Assembly: GCF_023062595.1 (NCBI RefSeq)
Contig: NZ_JALLAN010000011.1
Location: 1-64,000, forward strand
Reading direction: 5' to 3'
From: Arthrobacter rhizosphaerae
GTDB lineage: Bacteria; Actinomycetota; Actinomycetes; Actinomycetales; Micrococcaceae
Length of the DNA stretch: 64,000 nucleotides
Part shown: one piece after another, positions 44,275 through 53,809 of the stretch
Layout: the number at the start of each line of letters is the position of its first letter
How positions within the stretch are numbered: the stretch's first letter is position 1
Position numbers and translations under genes: made by a program
Notes under the pieces: model-generated
Database searches by the model: none
Seen by the model: only the letters and a program-made list of their open reading frames with translations
What the model was told of the DNA's origin: nothing

Positions 44275-47200
44275 GGCGCACCCCACTGCAGCATCTGACC
44301 AGCGTCAGGAACAACCGCGGAGAGCACACGGCCGTCGTAGGCGCCTTCTTTTGCTACGAAGACTACGACGGTGCGGCCCCCCGCTTGGCCCATGAAGGCG
44401 CGAGTCATTGTATCGCCGAGCCTCCAATCGAATGTCTTGGCAGGGGTGCGAAGAATAGGTGACGTCAACCTCTCGAACTCAGCAACCTGAGAGGCGAGGC
44501 TCCCGGAATTGACAATGAGCCCTTCATCCCGGAGGTGCCGGATGGCGTGTCCTCCCTGGGACCGCATTCCTTGGTACGCCGAGCCTACAGCATTGTCTGC
44601 GAAACCGGTTGCTATGTGTGTGGCTGCTACTTTCCCGCCGGGTTGCGCTACCCCAGCGAGTAGCCTTTCTGCTGGCGATAAAACCCTGCCCACGGGTAGG
44701 AACGAGCCCCAGTAGCCGACGGTTACTTGCAAGCGCGTGTTGTAGTCGGTGTTCATTGGTCCGCCGGTGACGGAGTTGTTGCTATACGCGGTCCCGGTGC
44801 TGTCCACCTCTGACCACTCTTGCGGGGGTGCGGCCATCGGACCGGTGGGAGTTTGGATCATCTTGGGCGCGGGAGTGGGACTCCAGAAGGGAAGCTTAGC
44901 GATGCCCTCGCTGAGTCCATTGCTCCAGTCCATGAAGCCCTGCACAGCGCCACCCACGAAGTTGACGACATTGTTGAAAGTGTCGCCGATTCCGCGGCCG
45001 ATGGCGCCAAAGTCGATACCCCAGTAGCCGTGGTAGTCGGTGAGGGTGGTGGGGTTGTTGGTGACGTAGTTGTAGCGGTTGAGGGTTTGGGGTTGGGTGA
45101 GGAGTCCGCGCCATTTGTCTTGTCCGGTCCAGGTTCCGGTGGCGGGGTCGAGGGTTCTGGAGTGGAAGCGGTGGGTTGTGTGGGTGGTGTTGGTGGGTTG
45201 CCCAGTGTAGTTGGGGTCTGAGTCCCAGCCGGTGGTGGCGTATTCCTGGACGCCGTAGTCGGTGTACTCACTGAGTTCTGTGATCGCTCCGGGGCCGCCA
45301 TCGGTGGTGGTGGTTGCCTGGGCGATGGTGGAGCCGAGTTTGTCCAGGAGCGCCCATCTGTCTTCGGTGGTGGTGCCGGTTTGGAGGGCGGTGCGGCCGA
45401 GGTTGTCGGGGATGAGGTTCGCGGTGCCGTGGGTGTCGGTGTTCTGGATGGGTTCGAGCCCGTTGAACGCGGTGGACGTTTCGTGGGTGCCATGTTCGGT
45501 GGTGTCGGTGGTGGTGAGGTTCCGGCCGAGCCCGTCGTAGGCGTAGCTGCTTGTCAGTCCTGGTCGGGTGATGGTGGCTGTCTGGTTTTCGGGGGTGTAG
45601 GTGTAGCCGGTGGATGGGCCGCCTGCTGCGGTGGTGTTGGTGCGGTTCCCGTTCCGGTCATACGCGTACGAGGTTGTGGAGGGGCCGGACCCGGTGCGGG
45701 TCTCGGTGGTGAGCTGGTCAACGTTGTTGTAGCTGGCTGCGACGTTGAGGGCGTCCCCTGCGGTGGTGGTGGACGGGTTGTCCGTGGTGCTCCAGTTGGT
45801 CCGGTTGCCGTTGGCGTCGTAGGCGTACGTGCTTGCCACCCCGGTGCTGGATGTGGTGCCGGTGAGCCGGTTGAGGGGGTCGTAGGCGTAGGTCCGGGCG
45901 TCGGTGGTCCCGGCGAGGGCCCCGGTGGCCGGGTTCGAGGGCCCTGCGTTCGGAACCTTCACCGTGGCCCCGCCGACCCCAACTGGAGCTGTGGCGGTGG
46001 TTGCTGGGGTGGTGCCGTTGGTGCGGGTGCGGGATGCGACGTTGCCGTTGGGGTCGTAGGTGTAGTCCAGGGTCAGCGCTTCACCGGGGGTGATCCCCGC
46101 CTGTGTGGTGGGGAGGGTGCGGCGGTTGAGGTAGTCGGCTGTTTTGATGCAGTTGGTGCCGGTCGCCCCGGTTTCGGGCAGGGTCCGTGCTTTGAGGTAG
46201 GAGGAGGCGGTGGTGCAGGCCTTCGCCTCCTTCGACACAGGTGCCTTGGGTGCAGGAACGGCCGCGGCAGCTGCTGCTGCTTTCTCCGGTCCAGCAGCTG
46301 CTCCCGCCGCAGCGCTAGCGGGTTTTTGGGTGGTGTGGGTGATGTTCTGGACCCGGTTGGCGGGGGTGTAGGTGTTGGTGGTGGTGACTCCGTTGGACCT
46401 TGTGATGGTGTCTGTCCGGCCGGCTTTGGTGTAGGTGTAGTCCAGGGACCCCCACGGGGAGTTCTGTTCGGCGATACGACCGGCGAGGTCGTAGCTGTAG
46501 CCGATCCCGACGGCCGTGTCCGCGGTTGGTTGACCGGCTATTGGCCCGGTGGTCGCGGGGCTGGTGTTCCCGGCGGGGAGGGTCAGGGTGGTGAGCTGCC
46601 CGGCGGCGTCGTAGTCGTAGAAGAGCTTCTTCCCCAACGCGTCGGTCTGGGATGTCAATCCACCCCTGGCATCGTATTCCCAGGCGGATGCGCCGATGGA
46701 ATCCGCCATGGTGATGAGGTGCTGTTCGGGGTCATACCCGTAACTGACCGTCGCGCCTACCGCGTTGGTGGTGGTGGCGAGGTCCCCGGTCGGGGTGTAG
46801 GTGCTGGTAGTGCTGTTTCCGTTAGCGTCCTGCTGCTTGGTGAGCAGGCCGCGTCCGTCGTAGTCGTAGGTCCAGGTGTTCCCGGCCGGGTTCGTTTCCC
46901 CGATGGTCCGGCCTGCCTGATCGTGGGCGAAGGTGGTGGTGTTCCCGTTCGGGGTCTTCACCGTCGCAAGGTGCCCGGCAGGTGTGTAGGAGTAGCTGGT
47001 CGTGACGTTCGTGTCGTTGCCCGGGTCTGCGCCGGAGACCTGGTTTTCGGTGACGGCGGTCAGCTGCTGCGCGGGGTCCCAGGTGTAGGCGGTCGTGGTG
47101 CCCTTCGCATCGGTCATGCCGGTCTGGTTCCCTGCCTTGTCCCACGCGTAGGTGGTGGTGACGCCGTCGGGGTCCGTGGTTTCGGCGAGCCTGCCCGCGA

Positions 47201-50200
47201 TGTCATAGGCGTTCGCCCAGGCATCCCCTTCACCGTCCGTGGATGCGGTGACCCGCCCGAGCGGATCGTAGCTCGTGGCGGTGGCTTCCCCGGCGGGGTT
47301 CGTGACGGTCACGGGCCGGTTGAGGGCGTCGTAGGCGGCGGTGGTGGTCCGGCCGAGCGGGTCCGTCCCCGTCACCGGGTTCCCGTTCCTGTCGTAGGAG
47401 TAGGTGCTGGTGGCGCCGGTCGGGTCGGTTGTGGTGGTGAGCTGCCCGGCCGCATCAAAAGCACTCAGCCATTCCTGGCGGCGCCGATCGGTGGAGGTGA
47501 CGGGGTTCCCCACGGCGTCATAGGTCACGGTCGCGGAGTTCCCTGAGGCGTCGGTGGTGCGGATGACCCGGTCCATGACGTCGTATTCGACGGTGGTGGT
47601 TCCGCCTTCGGGGTCGGTGACCGTGGTGGTCCGCCCGACGGTGTCGTAGGCCGTGGTGGTGACGGCCCCTGTCGGGTCCGTAGAGGTGATGAGCCGGTTT
47701 TGTTGGTCGTAGGTGTTGGTGGTGGTCCCGTTTTCGGGGTCTGTGCTGGTCAGGAGGTTCCCGGCCCGGTCGTAGGTCCTCGCCCAGGCGCCGCCGAGCG
47801 GGTCGGTGGCTTTGGTGACCCGGTAGAGCGGGTCGAGGTCGAACCCGGTCACGGCCCCGAGCGGGTTGGTCACCTTCGTCAGTTCGTCTTCACGGTTATA
47901 GGCGTATTCGGTCCTGCCGCCGTCGGGGGCTGTCACAGCCGTGACGCGCCATAGGGCATCCCACTCATACGTGGTGACGGCCCCGAGGGGGTCGGTGGAG
48001 GAGACGAGGTGGTTGTTCCCGTCATAACCCAGGGTCGTGACGCCGCCGGCGGCGTCCGTCTGGGTGGTAAGCCGGTCAGCGGTATCCCAGGCGTAGGCGG
48101 TGGTGTTCCCGTTCGGGTCCGTGACCGAAGTCGCCCGGTTCGCCGCGTCATACGCCCACGCCGTCACCCTGCCGAGTGGATCGGTGGCCGTGGTGAGGTT
48201 GCCTCGGGAGTCGTAGGTGTAGGTGGTGGTGTTCCCCGCCTGATCTGTTGAGCTGGCGAGGTTCCCGGCCGCATCGAAGGTGTTGGTGGTGGTGGTCCCG
48301 TCCGGGTGGTGCACGGTCACCGGCAGGCCCCGGGGGTCGTAGTCCAGGGTCGTGGTCCGGGTCGCACCATCTGGGCCGCCGAGGTCGGTGGAGGTCGCGA
48401 GGTCCCCGGCCGGGGTGTAGGTAAAGGACCGGGTATCACCCTCCCGCGCCACGGTCTGGGTGAGGTGCCCTGCCCCGTCGTAGGCGTATGCGGTGGTGAC
48501 ACCGTTCTGGTCGGTGTAGGAGGTGACCTGGTTGTTGGTGTCGTAACTGAAGTCCTGCGTACTGCCGGCGGCGTCGAGGATCTTCGTCACCCGGTACGTA
48601 TCGTCGCGGGTGTAGACGGTTTTGTTGCCCTCGTTATCGACATAGGTGGTGGTCTTCGCCGCGTCGTCGTAGATAAAGCTGCGTTCGGTGCCTTCGGCGT
48701 CCCACTGCTTGGCGACCCGGCCGGCGGCGTCGTATTCGTTCCTCAAATACAGGATCCCGAGCGCGTCGGTGGCGGTGAGCAGCTGATGCGCACCGTCATA
48801 GGTGAAAACGCGGGTGCGGCCGTCCGGTTCGGTGATGGAGGCCAGGTTCCCCGCGGCGTCGTAGGCGAGTCCCCAGATCCGGCCGTCGGGGTGGGTGAAG
48901 GACGTGATCCTGCCCAACGCATCGGAGCCGACAGTCACTGTCTGACCGGCGGCGTCCGTGATCGAGGCAAGCGGCAGGAACTGTTGGGTGTCGTTAGGGC
49001 CGCCGTAGGTCAGGGTGGTGGTGTTTCCTTGCCGGTCGGTGTGCCTGGTGAGCTCCCCGATGCCCTCAACATCACTGGTGTCAAAGAGCCAGGTTTCCCC
49101 GTCGGGGGAGGCCAGCTGCAACGGACCCCCGGCTGCCTCGGTCAATGTGTTGAGGGTTCCTGCCTCGGCGGTGTAGCCGCCGGCGCCGTTGCCGGTGAAC
49201 ACGTAGGAGGCGCCGTCGCCGCGGACGGCAAGGACTGACCCGTCGGAAAAGCGTTGGACCCGGGCACCGGCCCCGAAGGACACGCCTGCCCCGGCCCGGG
49301 AGAGCCGGCCGTCCTGGGAGTTATAGACCAAAGACAGGTCAAGTGCCTGGTTCCCGGGGCCGGTGAGGGTGAAGAGGGTGTGTTTTTCGATCAGGTTCCC
49401 GGTGGTGAAGGACACCGGGTCAGCCCCATACGCCTGGAAGTTATGGAAACCCAGGTTCTTCCACTTCGCCAGCTCCGCCGCCGAAGGCTTCGCAGGCCAC
49501 CCGCCTGTGACAGGGTTCAGGCAGTTGAAGCCCTTCGTCTGCAGATACTGACCCAGCCCGGTGAACACACCGTTGGTGATCGAGGCGAACCCGTTATCAA
49601 TCACGGGACGGTCATAGTTATGGTCAATGTAGAGGGTTTCCAGGTGCGTCAACGCACCAGGCAACGACGACAACCCCGGGTAAGGCAGCCCGGCTTGGGA
49701 CGCGGGTTTCGCCGGACGGCCCGTGTAACCGGGCATCACAGACACCAGCGAACCCGTGACGGCGTTATCCTCAGCCCCGCCGCGGGAATAAACCTTCGTC
49801 CCGCCATCAACCTCAACACCCCACGGCCGCGCGTTCAACGCATCAAAGGCGATAGTGACGGTCAGGACCGGGTTATGCGCGGCAGCAATAGCAGCCCGCG
49901 TCTCAGGGGAGACAAACCTCAACGAGGCATCCCTCGTGATCGCGACATCCGCCTTGCAGACATCCGTCAGCATGGTCTTCAGGTCGTTCGCGAGCCGCAT
50001 ATTCTGCGGCAGTTCGGTCATAGCCCCGTTCGGGCCGACGGTGTTGGCGACGTCATCGTCAGGGTCCAGGACGATCTTTGGGCCGGCGGGGGGAACGAAG
50101 GGTGTTCCGATGACCACGAACTGGGACAGGTGGTCCGACTCGCCCTTCACTTTGCCGGTGGCCTTGTCGTAGTAGGAGGGCAGCTCCACCCAGGCCTCGC

Positions 50201-50972
50201 CAGGTGTTTCCCGGGTCATGATCCGGATCGACGCCGGATCAATCTTCCCCACAGTCGTGCCAAGCCTGGACTCGTCGATCGCCAGCTCCAGCGCAACACC
50301 AGGGTCCACAGCAGTCACAACGTCGGGGCCGTCAGGGGTCTCGAGGATGGTCGGATCCGCCGGGAAGGAGGTGACGTCTTTCCCGTCCGGGTTGGTGGCG
50401 GTGATCTCCACCGCACTGTTCAACGCCACCCCGCCGGTCTCGGCCGCGGCAGTCCGGCCCGCCCCGTCCTGGAGTTCCTTGACCTCGACTTTCAGGTCTT
50501 TGTCGATCTCGTGGCCGGAGAAGGTCACGTGCGCGCCGACGTCTTCGGCTGTGATCTCGCTTTCCTGCCCGGGCTTGATTTCCCCGTCCCCGACGGGTTC
50601 CTGATCCTTGACCGGGCCCTGCCCGTCCAACACGGTAGGTGCCACAAACGGGACCTTCAGAGTCGCGGCCCGGGCAGCCTCCTGCGCTGCGGCCAGCGTC
50701 CCGGCCCGCAACACCGCAGCCGTATTCACCGGCGCCGCGTATACAGGAGTCAGGGTCGAGGCGACCAACGCACACGACACCCCAACCCCGACAGCACCCG
50801 AAGCGAGCACCCAACCCAACCCCGACAACTTCGCGACCTTGGTGAGGTTACCGAGCCGCGTCAGCTGCAGGACCCCCAAGGACCCTGCAGACCCGCCGTC
50901 GGCTCCGGAAGCCTTGGCATTGGGGGAGCGCGTTTTGGTGGTTTTATGGCGTGCGGTGTGGCGGGGGCTCAT
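44271..50972 (-). CDS. Rhs/YD-repeat polymorphic toxin
   Basis: A 2233-residue surface or secreted toxin-delivery protein. It has a basic N-terminus, one hydrophobic segment (about 50-78), a beta-rich region, a DUF6531-like segment (about 515-560, PVSFTTGNLIEKHTLFTL), a very long run of YD repeats (x-YD-x2-G-x2-x-T-x3-D-x2-G) and an RHS core (about 1935-1982, RFHSRTLDPATGTW to NRYNYVTNNP). A pretoxin linker and a C-terminal toxin-like domain (about 2125-2233) follow. The usual DPxG cleavage motif after the core is DYHG here. An Ala/Pro/Lys-rich insert (about 1547-1627) contains LPETG. Coupled by ATGA to both neighbours. Confidence 0.9.
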   Translation of the reverse strand: MSPRHTARHKTTKTRSPNAKASGADGGSAGSLGVLQLTRLGNLTKVAKLSGLGWVLASGAVGVGVSCALVASTLTPVYAAPVNTAAVLRAGTLAAAQEAARAATLKVPFVAPTVLDGQGPVKDQEPVGDGEIKPGQESEITAEDVGAHVTFSGHEIDKDLKVEVKELQDGAGRTAAAETGGVALNSAVEITATNPDGKDVTSFPADPTILETPDGPDVVTAVDPGVALELAIDESRLGTTVGKIDPASIRIMTRETPGEAWVELPSYYDKATGKVKGESDHLSQFVVIGTPFVPPAGPKIVLDPDDDVANTVGPNGAMTELPQNMRLANDLKTMLTDVCKADVAITRDASLRFVSPETRAAIAAAHNPVLTVTIAFDALNARPWGVEVDGGTKVYSRGGAEDNAVTGSLVSVMPGYTGRPAKPASQAGLPYPGLSSLPGALTHLETLYIDHNYDRPVIDNGFASITNGVFTGLGQYLQTKGFNCLNPVTGGWPAKPSAAELAKWKNLGFHNFQAYGADPVSFTTGNLIEKHTLFTLTGPGNQALDLSLVYNSQDGRLSRAGAGVSFGAGARVQRFSDGSVLAVRGDGASYVFTGNGAGGYTAEAGTLNTLTEAAGGPLQLASPDGETWLFDTSDVEGIGELTRHTDRQGNTTTLTYGGPNDTQQFLPLASITDAAGQTVTVGSDALGRITSFTHPDGRIWGLAYDAAGNLASITEPDGRTRVFTYDGAHQLLTATDALGILYLRNEYDAAGRVAKQWDAEGTERSFIYDDAAKTTTYVDNEGNKTVYTRDDTYRVTKILDAAGSTQDFSYDTNNQVTSYTDQNGVTTAYAYDGAGHLTQTVAREGDTRSFTYTPAGDLATSTDLGGPDGATRTTTLDYDPRGLPVTVHHPDGTTTTNTFDAAGNLASSTDQAGNTTTYTYDSRGNLTTATDPLGRVTAWAYDAANRATSVTDPNGNTTAYAWDTADRLTTQTDAAGGVTTLGYDGNNHLVSSTDPLGAVTTYEWDALWRVTAVTAPDGGRTEYAYNREDELTKVTNPLGAVTGFDLDPLYRVTKATDPLGGAWARTYDRAGNLLTSTDPENGTTTNTYDQQNRLITSTDPTGAVTTTAYDTVGRTTTVTDPEGGTTTVEYDVMDRVIRTTDASGNSATVTYDAVGNPVTSTDRRRQEWLSAFDAAGQLTTTTDPTGATSTYSYDRNGNPVTGTDPLGRTTTAAYDALNRPVTVTNPAGEATATSYDPLGRVTASTDGEGDAWANAYDIAGRLAETTDPDGVTTTYAWDKAGNQTGMTDAKGTTTAYTWDPAQQLTAVTENQVSGADPGNDTNVTTSYSYTPAGHLATVKTPNGNTTTFAHDQAGRTIGETNPAGNTWTYDYDGRGLLTKQQDANGNSTTSTYTPTGDLATTTNAVGATVSYGYDPEQHLITMADSIGASAWEYDARGGLTSQTDALGKKLFYDYDAAGQLTTLTLPAGNTSPATTGPIAGQPTADTAVGIGYSYDLAGRIAEQNSPWGSLDYTYTKAGRTDTITRSNGVTTTNTYTPANRVQNITHTTQKPASAAAGAAAGPEKAAAAAAAVPAPKAPVSKEAKACTTASSYLKARTLPETGATGTNCIKTADYLNRRTLPTTQAGITPGEALTLDYTYDPNGNVASRTRTNGTTPATTATAPVGVGGATVKVPNAGPSNPATGALAGTTDARTYAYDPLNRLTGTTSSTGVASTYAYDANGNRTNWSTTDNPSTTTAGDALNVAASYNNVDQLTTETRTGSGPSTTSYAYDRNGNRTNTTAAGGPSTGYTYTPENQTATITRPGLTSSYAYDGLGRNLTTTDTTEHGTHETSTAFNGLEPIQNTDTHGTANLIPDNLGRTALQTGTTTEDRWALLDKLGSTIAQATTTTDGGPGAITELSEYTDYGVQEYATTGWDSDPNYTGQPTNTTHTTHRFHSRTLDPATGTWTGQDKWRGLLTQPQTLNRYNYVTNNPTTLTDYHGYWGIDFGAIGRGIGDTFNNVVNFVGGAVQGFMDWSNGLSEGIAKLPFWSPTPAPKMIQTPTGPMAAPPQEWSEVDSTGTAYSNNSVTGGPMNTDYNTRLQVTVGYWGSFLPVGRVLSPAERLLAGVAQPGGKVAATHIATGFADNAVGSAYQGMRSQGGHAIRHLRDEGLIVNSGSLASQVAEFERLTSPILRTPAKTFDWRLGDTMTRAFMGQAGGRTVVVFVAKEGAYDGRVLSAVVPDAGQMLQWGAP

Positions 50973-51796
50973 ACCTGACCGCCCGCCACCAGACCCGGCA
51001 CCAGAGGCGAAGCATCGTTGTCGTCAGATCCGCCGTCGTTTGTGTTGTTGTTTTTGTTGCGTTTGCGGATCATCAGCAAAGCCCCACCGCTAAGCAGCAC
51101 GAGCCCTGCGAGGAGGAACAGGCCCAGCTGGAAACCTGTGGAGGCCAGGAACCCCTGATCCTTCACGCACGCTGCGAGCTCCGCGGCATCGGAAACACCG
51201 TTCCCGTCAAAATCTTCCTCACCCGTTGCGCAACCGGTGGACCCGCAGATCACGTAGTCGATCCAGTCAGCAACACCGTTCCCATCAGCGTCTTCACGCC
51301 CGTTCGAGCATGTTCCGGACCCGCAGACCAGCTTCTCCGCATAATCCGGCACCCCGTCAGCATCAGAGTCCACGGTGGGGTCGGCGCAGGTGGTTGTTCC
51401 GCAGGAGGTGACCTCGGTCCAGTCCGGCACCCCGTCAGTGTCGGTGTCCTCCCGGCCGGTCGCGCAGGTCCCGGACCCGCACACCACGACCTCGACAGTG
51501 TCAGGAATCGCATCCCCGTCAGCGTCACAGGCCGACGCGTCAGCCTCCCCGGCACAGGGACCCCCGGCTTCCGCAGGGGCAGCCAGCACCGCCGTCGAAA
51601 GGGAGGTGGAAGCAAGGGCCGCGGAGGATGCGGAGGCTGCGGGGGCGAACACCAAAGAGACCAGCATAAGAGCCAGGACTGGCATCACCATCAGTGCCGC
51701 CCGGGCTGGAACCAGCAGCATCCGAAACCGGGCAAGGGGCCGGCGGGCAGAGGATGTCGGTGCGGCCAAGGGTGAGCCGGGAACGTGCTGGAACAT
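50969..51796 (-). CDS. cell-surface protein with Cys/Asp repeats and LAxTG sorting signal
   Basis: A 275-residue exported protein. A signal segment lies around residues 26-56. Residues 85-205 hold four or five repeats of about 27 residues, each a C-G-x3-C turn followed by DxDxDGxxD(W/Y), a calcium-binding thrombospondin-type-3-like unit. LASTG (217-221), a hydrophobic helix (223-243) and RKR follow, a sortase-E-like signal, but with a 30-residue Asn/Asp-rich tail instead of a short one. ATG 51796 is inferred. Its stop overlaps the Rhs start (ATGA), so it is probably a partner in display of the Rhs protein. Confidence 0.75.
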   Translation of the reverse strand: MFQHVPGSPLAAPTSSARRPLARFRMLLVPARAALMVMPVLALMLVSLVFAPAASASSAALASTSLSTAVLAAPAEAGGPCAGEADASACDADGDAIPDTVEVVVCGSGTCATGREDTDTDGVPDWTEVTSCGTTTCADPTVDSDADGVPDYAEKLVCGSGTCSNGREDADGNGVADWIDYVICGSTGCATGEEDFDGNGVSDAAELAACVKDQGFLASTGFQLGLFLLAGLVLLSGGALLMIRKRNKNNNTNDGGSDDNDASPLVPGLVAGGQV

Positions 51797-52068
51797 GACG
51801 GGGGAAACCTTTCGGCGGGGCGGGCAATACAGCAACCCACCCCCGGACCGGGAACCGACTGCACCCCCTCAACCACCCCGGCACAGAATCATGACGGGAT
51901 TGCTCCAAACGATTACCAAAAGCGAAAAGTTGGTGGCTGCCACAAACGCAGTTCCCGCCCCAGCAGAAGGGGGGGCAGGCTTATTCCGGGACCAACGACA
52001 CTCTTATCACCCAGTACCGGCGATGGCTAGACGAACAAGCGCCGGCGACAGGTTGAGGAGTCACCCCC

Positions 52069-52449
52069 TTAAGCCTGGGTAGTCAAAGCCTTGCGGGCGA
52101 GTTCGGTAAATTGCTCCATCTTCCGGTGCCATTCCTCTTTAAATACAGGGTTGGTTTCTGCATCCAGATACCAGCCCAGCCGATCATAGGCGTGGCCCTT
52201 TGCGATGCTGCCCGTTGTGGTCTCTTCAAAATTGACTGTCATTCCAACCGGGACACTCCGACGTCCCCAAGGAAGCATTGTTCCCCACATACGGACGAAA
52301 AAGTTCCAGCCGGTGCATACGGTCACACCAATGCTTTCATGTCGCGGCCTGTAGCCCTCGGCCTTCAAGTTTTGCACAAGAATTTGGAGTGCCTCCGCTG
52401 AGGTCAATGGAACGGGAAACGATTCGCGTGTCTCGTAGATGGTCCCCAT
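52069..52449 (-). CDS. hypothetical protein
   Basis: A 126-residue cytoplasmic protein. It opens YETRESFPVPLTSAEALQIL, then two strands with a VTVCTGWNFFVRMWGTM segment, a polar loop and a C-terminal helix with many Lys/Glu. GAGGATC precedes ATG 52449. It has no recognised domain and could be a small carrier or stress protein. It lies between the surface protein and the right edge of the island. Confidence 0.55.
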   Translation of the reverse strand: MGTIYETRESFPVPLTSAEALQILVQNLKAEGYRPRHESIGVTVCTGWNFFVRMWGTMLPWGRRSVPVGMTVNFEETTTGSIAKGHAYDRLGWYLDAETNPVFKEEWHRKMEQFTELARKALTTQA

Positions 52450-52893
52450 TCAAGATCCTCTTTTTCTCTTTTTTGGCAGCACGAAACCGCTACATCATGC
52501 AGTGATGATCGTACGGCGAATCGTACCCTTGAATTCACGTAGAGGACTTAGAACGGCCCAATCCATGGGCGGCCAAGGGCGATATTATTCTGTAACCCGG
52601 GGGCGAACTGCCAGACCGACGGGCTCTAACGGGAATCAGTTTTTGCCGTCGAATTGATCCTGCGGCGACGTCGTTGAGAAACCGCCGGGTCGTTGGACGT
52701 CCTTCAGCGGTTCACCCAGCGCGGTAAGGGATCGGGCACAAATTCGCAGTGCAGAGGACTTCTGACATTAGTGCAGTCACCTTCTGAAAATGACATATGG
52801 GGCCCCACTCGAAGTGGAAGGAGTGGCGCATCCGGTCAGCACGAGTGCCCCCAGAGCAAGAGTGCCCCCACCTCCGGAGCCAAGGCATGTGGC
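52450..52893. other. non-coding region at the right edge of the island
   Basis: 444 bases without a supported gene. It contains one copy of TGCAGAGGACT (52750-52760), the same 11-mer found as an inverted pair at the left edge. Confidence 0.45.
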
Positions 52894-53700
52894 TCATGAG
52901 TATCTGACGCTCATCAGCAGCGCTTTGAGCTGGGCGTATTGTTCTGTGCCCATCCAGGCTTTTGCGGCCTCCCGGCTGGAGAAGGCCGGCTGTGGCGGCT
53001 CGTTGAAGATCACATGTGCAAAAGCGCCTCCGTTTGCCATCACAAGCAACCCGCAGCCGGACGATACTTCCCCCTCGTCGAAGTTGCTGGAATTCCTGAC
53101 CGACATGCTGTACCAATCCGCACCTCCGCTGTTTTCCACTGCGAACCCGAACCAAGGCGTGGTGCCGTCAGTGGCAGGCATTAAGGGAACGGCTGCTTTG
53201 TCCAGCACTGTGCGGTTGGTGGGCCCAGCTGCACACCCCACGCCGTCAGCGCCGCTCGAGACAGCGAGCAGATCATTGCCGGTCCAATCAGAAACGATCG
53301 CTTCAAGAGGCTGCCACGGCGGCCCATCCCGCCCTGGTCCGCGCTGGGTTCTGACGGTCCAGCCAGCCGGGTAGGAGAAGGAGATGTGCCCGTCGGGGAA
53401 TGTGAAGGATTGCAATGCGGGCTGGGCCGGTTCCGCCGGCGCCACCGGCTCCACAGGAGCGGGCGCTTCGGTAGCCGGGGCTGCCGGAGGTGCAGCGGAC
53501 AGCAAGGGTGGTTCAGATGTTGGGGTGGCGGTGGCTGACACCGTCTGCTCAGCGGCTGCAGTGGAGGCCGCGCCGGGAGGCGCATCTCCCGCGTCTGCAA
53601 TTTCCACCCCCGTCTGTGGACCACAAGCCGAAAGGGTAAAGCTGATGGCCAGACCGGCCACAGCCACTGCTCCAAGAAAGCCGAAGCGGTTAGATGTCAT
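52894..53700 (-). CDS. secreted lipoprotein with Pro/Ala-rich spacer
   Basis: A 268-residue lipoprotein. The signal ends in lipobox LSACG (Cys about 26). An Ala/Pro/Thr/Glu spacer (about 30-95) holds the folded part away from the membrane. The folded part starts SFTFPDGHISFSYPAGWTV, a LpqN/Mog1-like opening, and contains several cysteines. GGGGG lies nine bases before ATG 53700. It may bind a cell-envelope partner. Confidence 0.75.
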   Translation of the reverse strand: MTSNRFGFLGAVAVAGLAISFTLSACGPQTGVEIADAGDAPPGAASTAAAEQTVSATATPTSEPPLLSAAPPAAPATEAPAPVEPVAPAEPAQPALQSFTFPDGHISFSYPAGWTVRTQRGPGRDGPPWQPLEAIVSDWTGNDLLAVSSGADGVGCAAGPTNRTVLDKAAVPLMPATDGTTPWFGFAVENSGGADWYSMSVRNSSNFDEGEVSSGCGLLVMANGGAFAHVIFNEPPQPAFSSREAAKAWMGTEQYAQLKALLMSVRYS

Positions 53701-53809
53701 TTTATGGATCCCCCAAGATGCGCACTGACAGCGGAGTGGCTTGCCCCGCTTGACCATTCAGTTTCCGGCTCAGGCTCATTCGTTACAAGCCGGGTCATTT
53801 TCAGCTTAT

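Noticed and set aside
44600..49500. CRISPR or tandem DNA repeat array
   Set aside because: The periodicity is the protein-level YD repeat; DNA units are degenerate and have no constant repeat.
45381..50978. Long open frames on the plus strand (45381-47546 and 49254-50978)
   Set aside because: They are antisense to the YD repeats of the Rhs gene. They are Gly/Val/Arg-rich and lack domains or ribosome sites.
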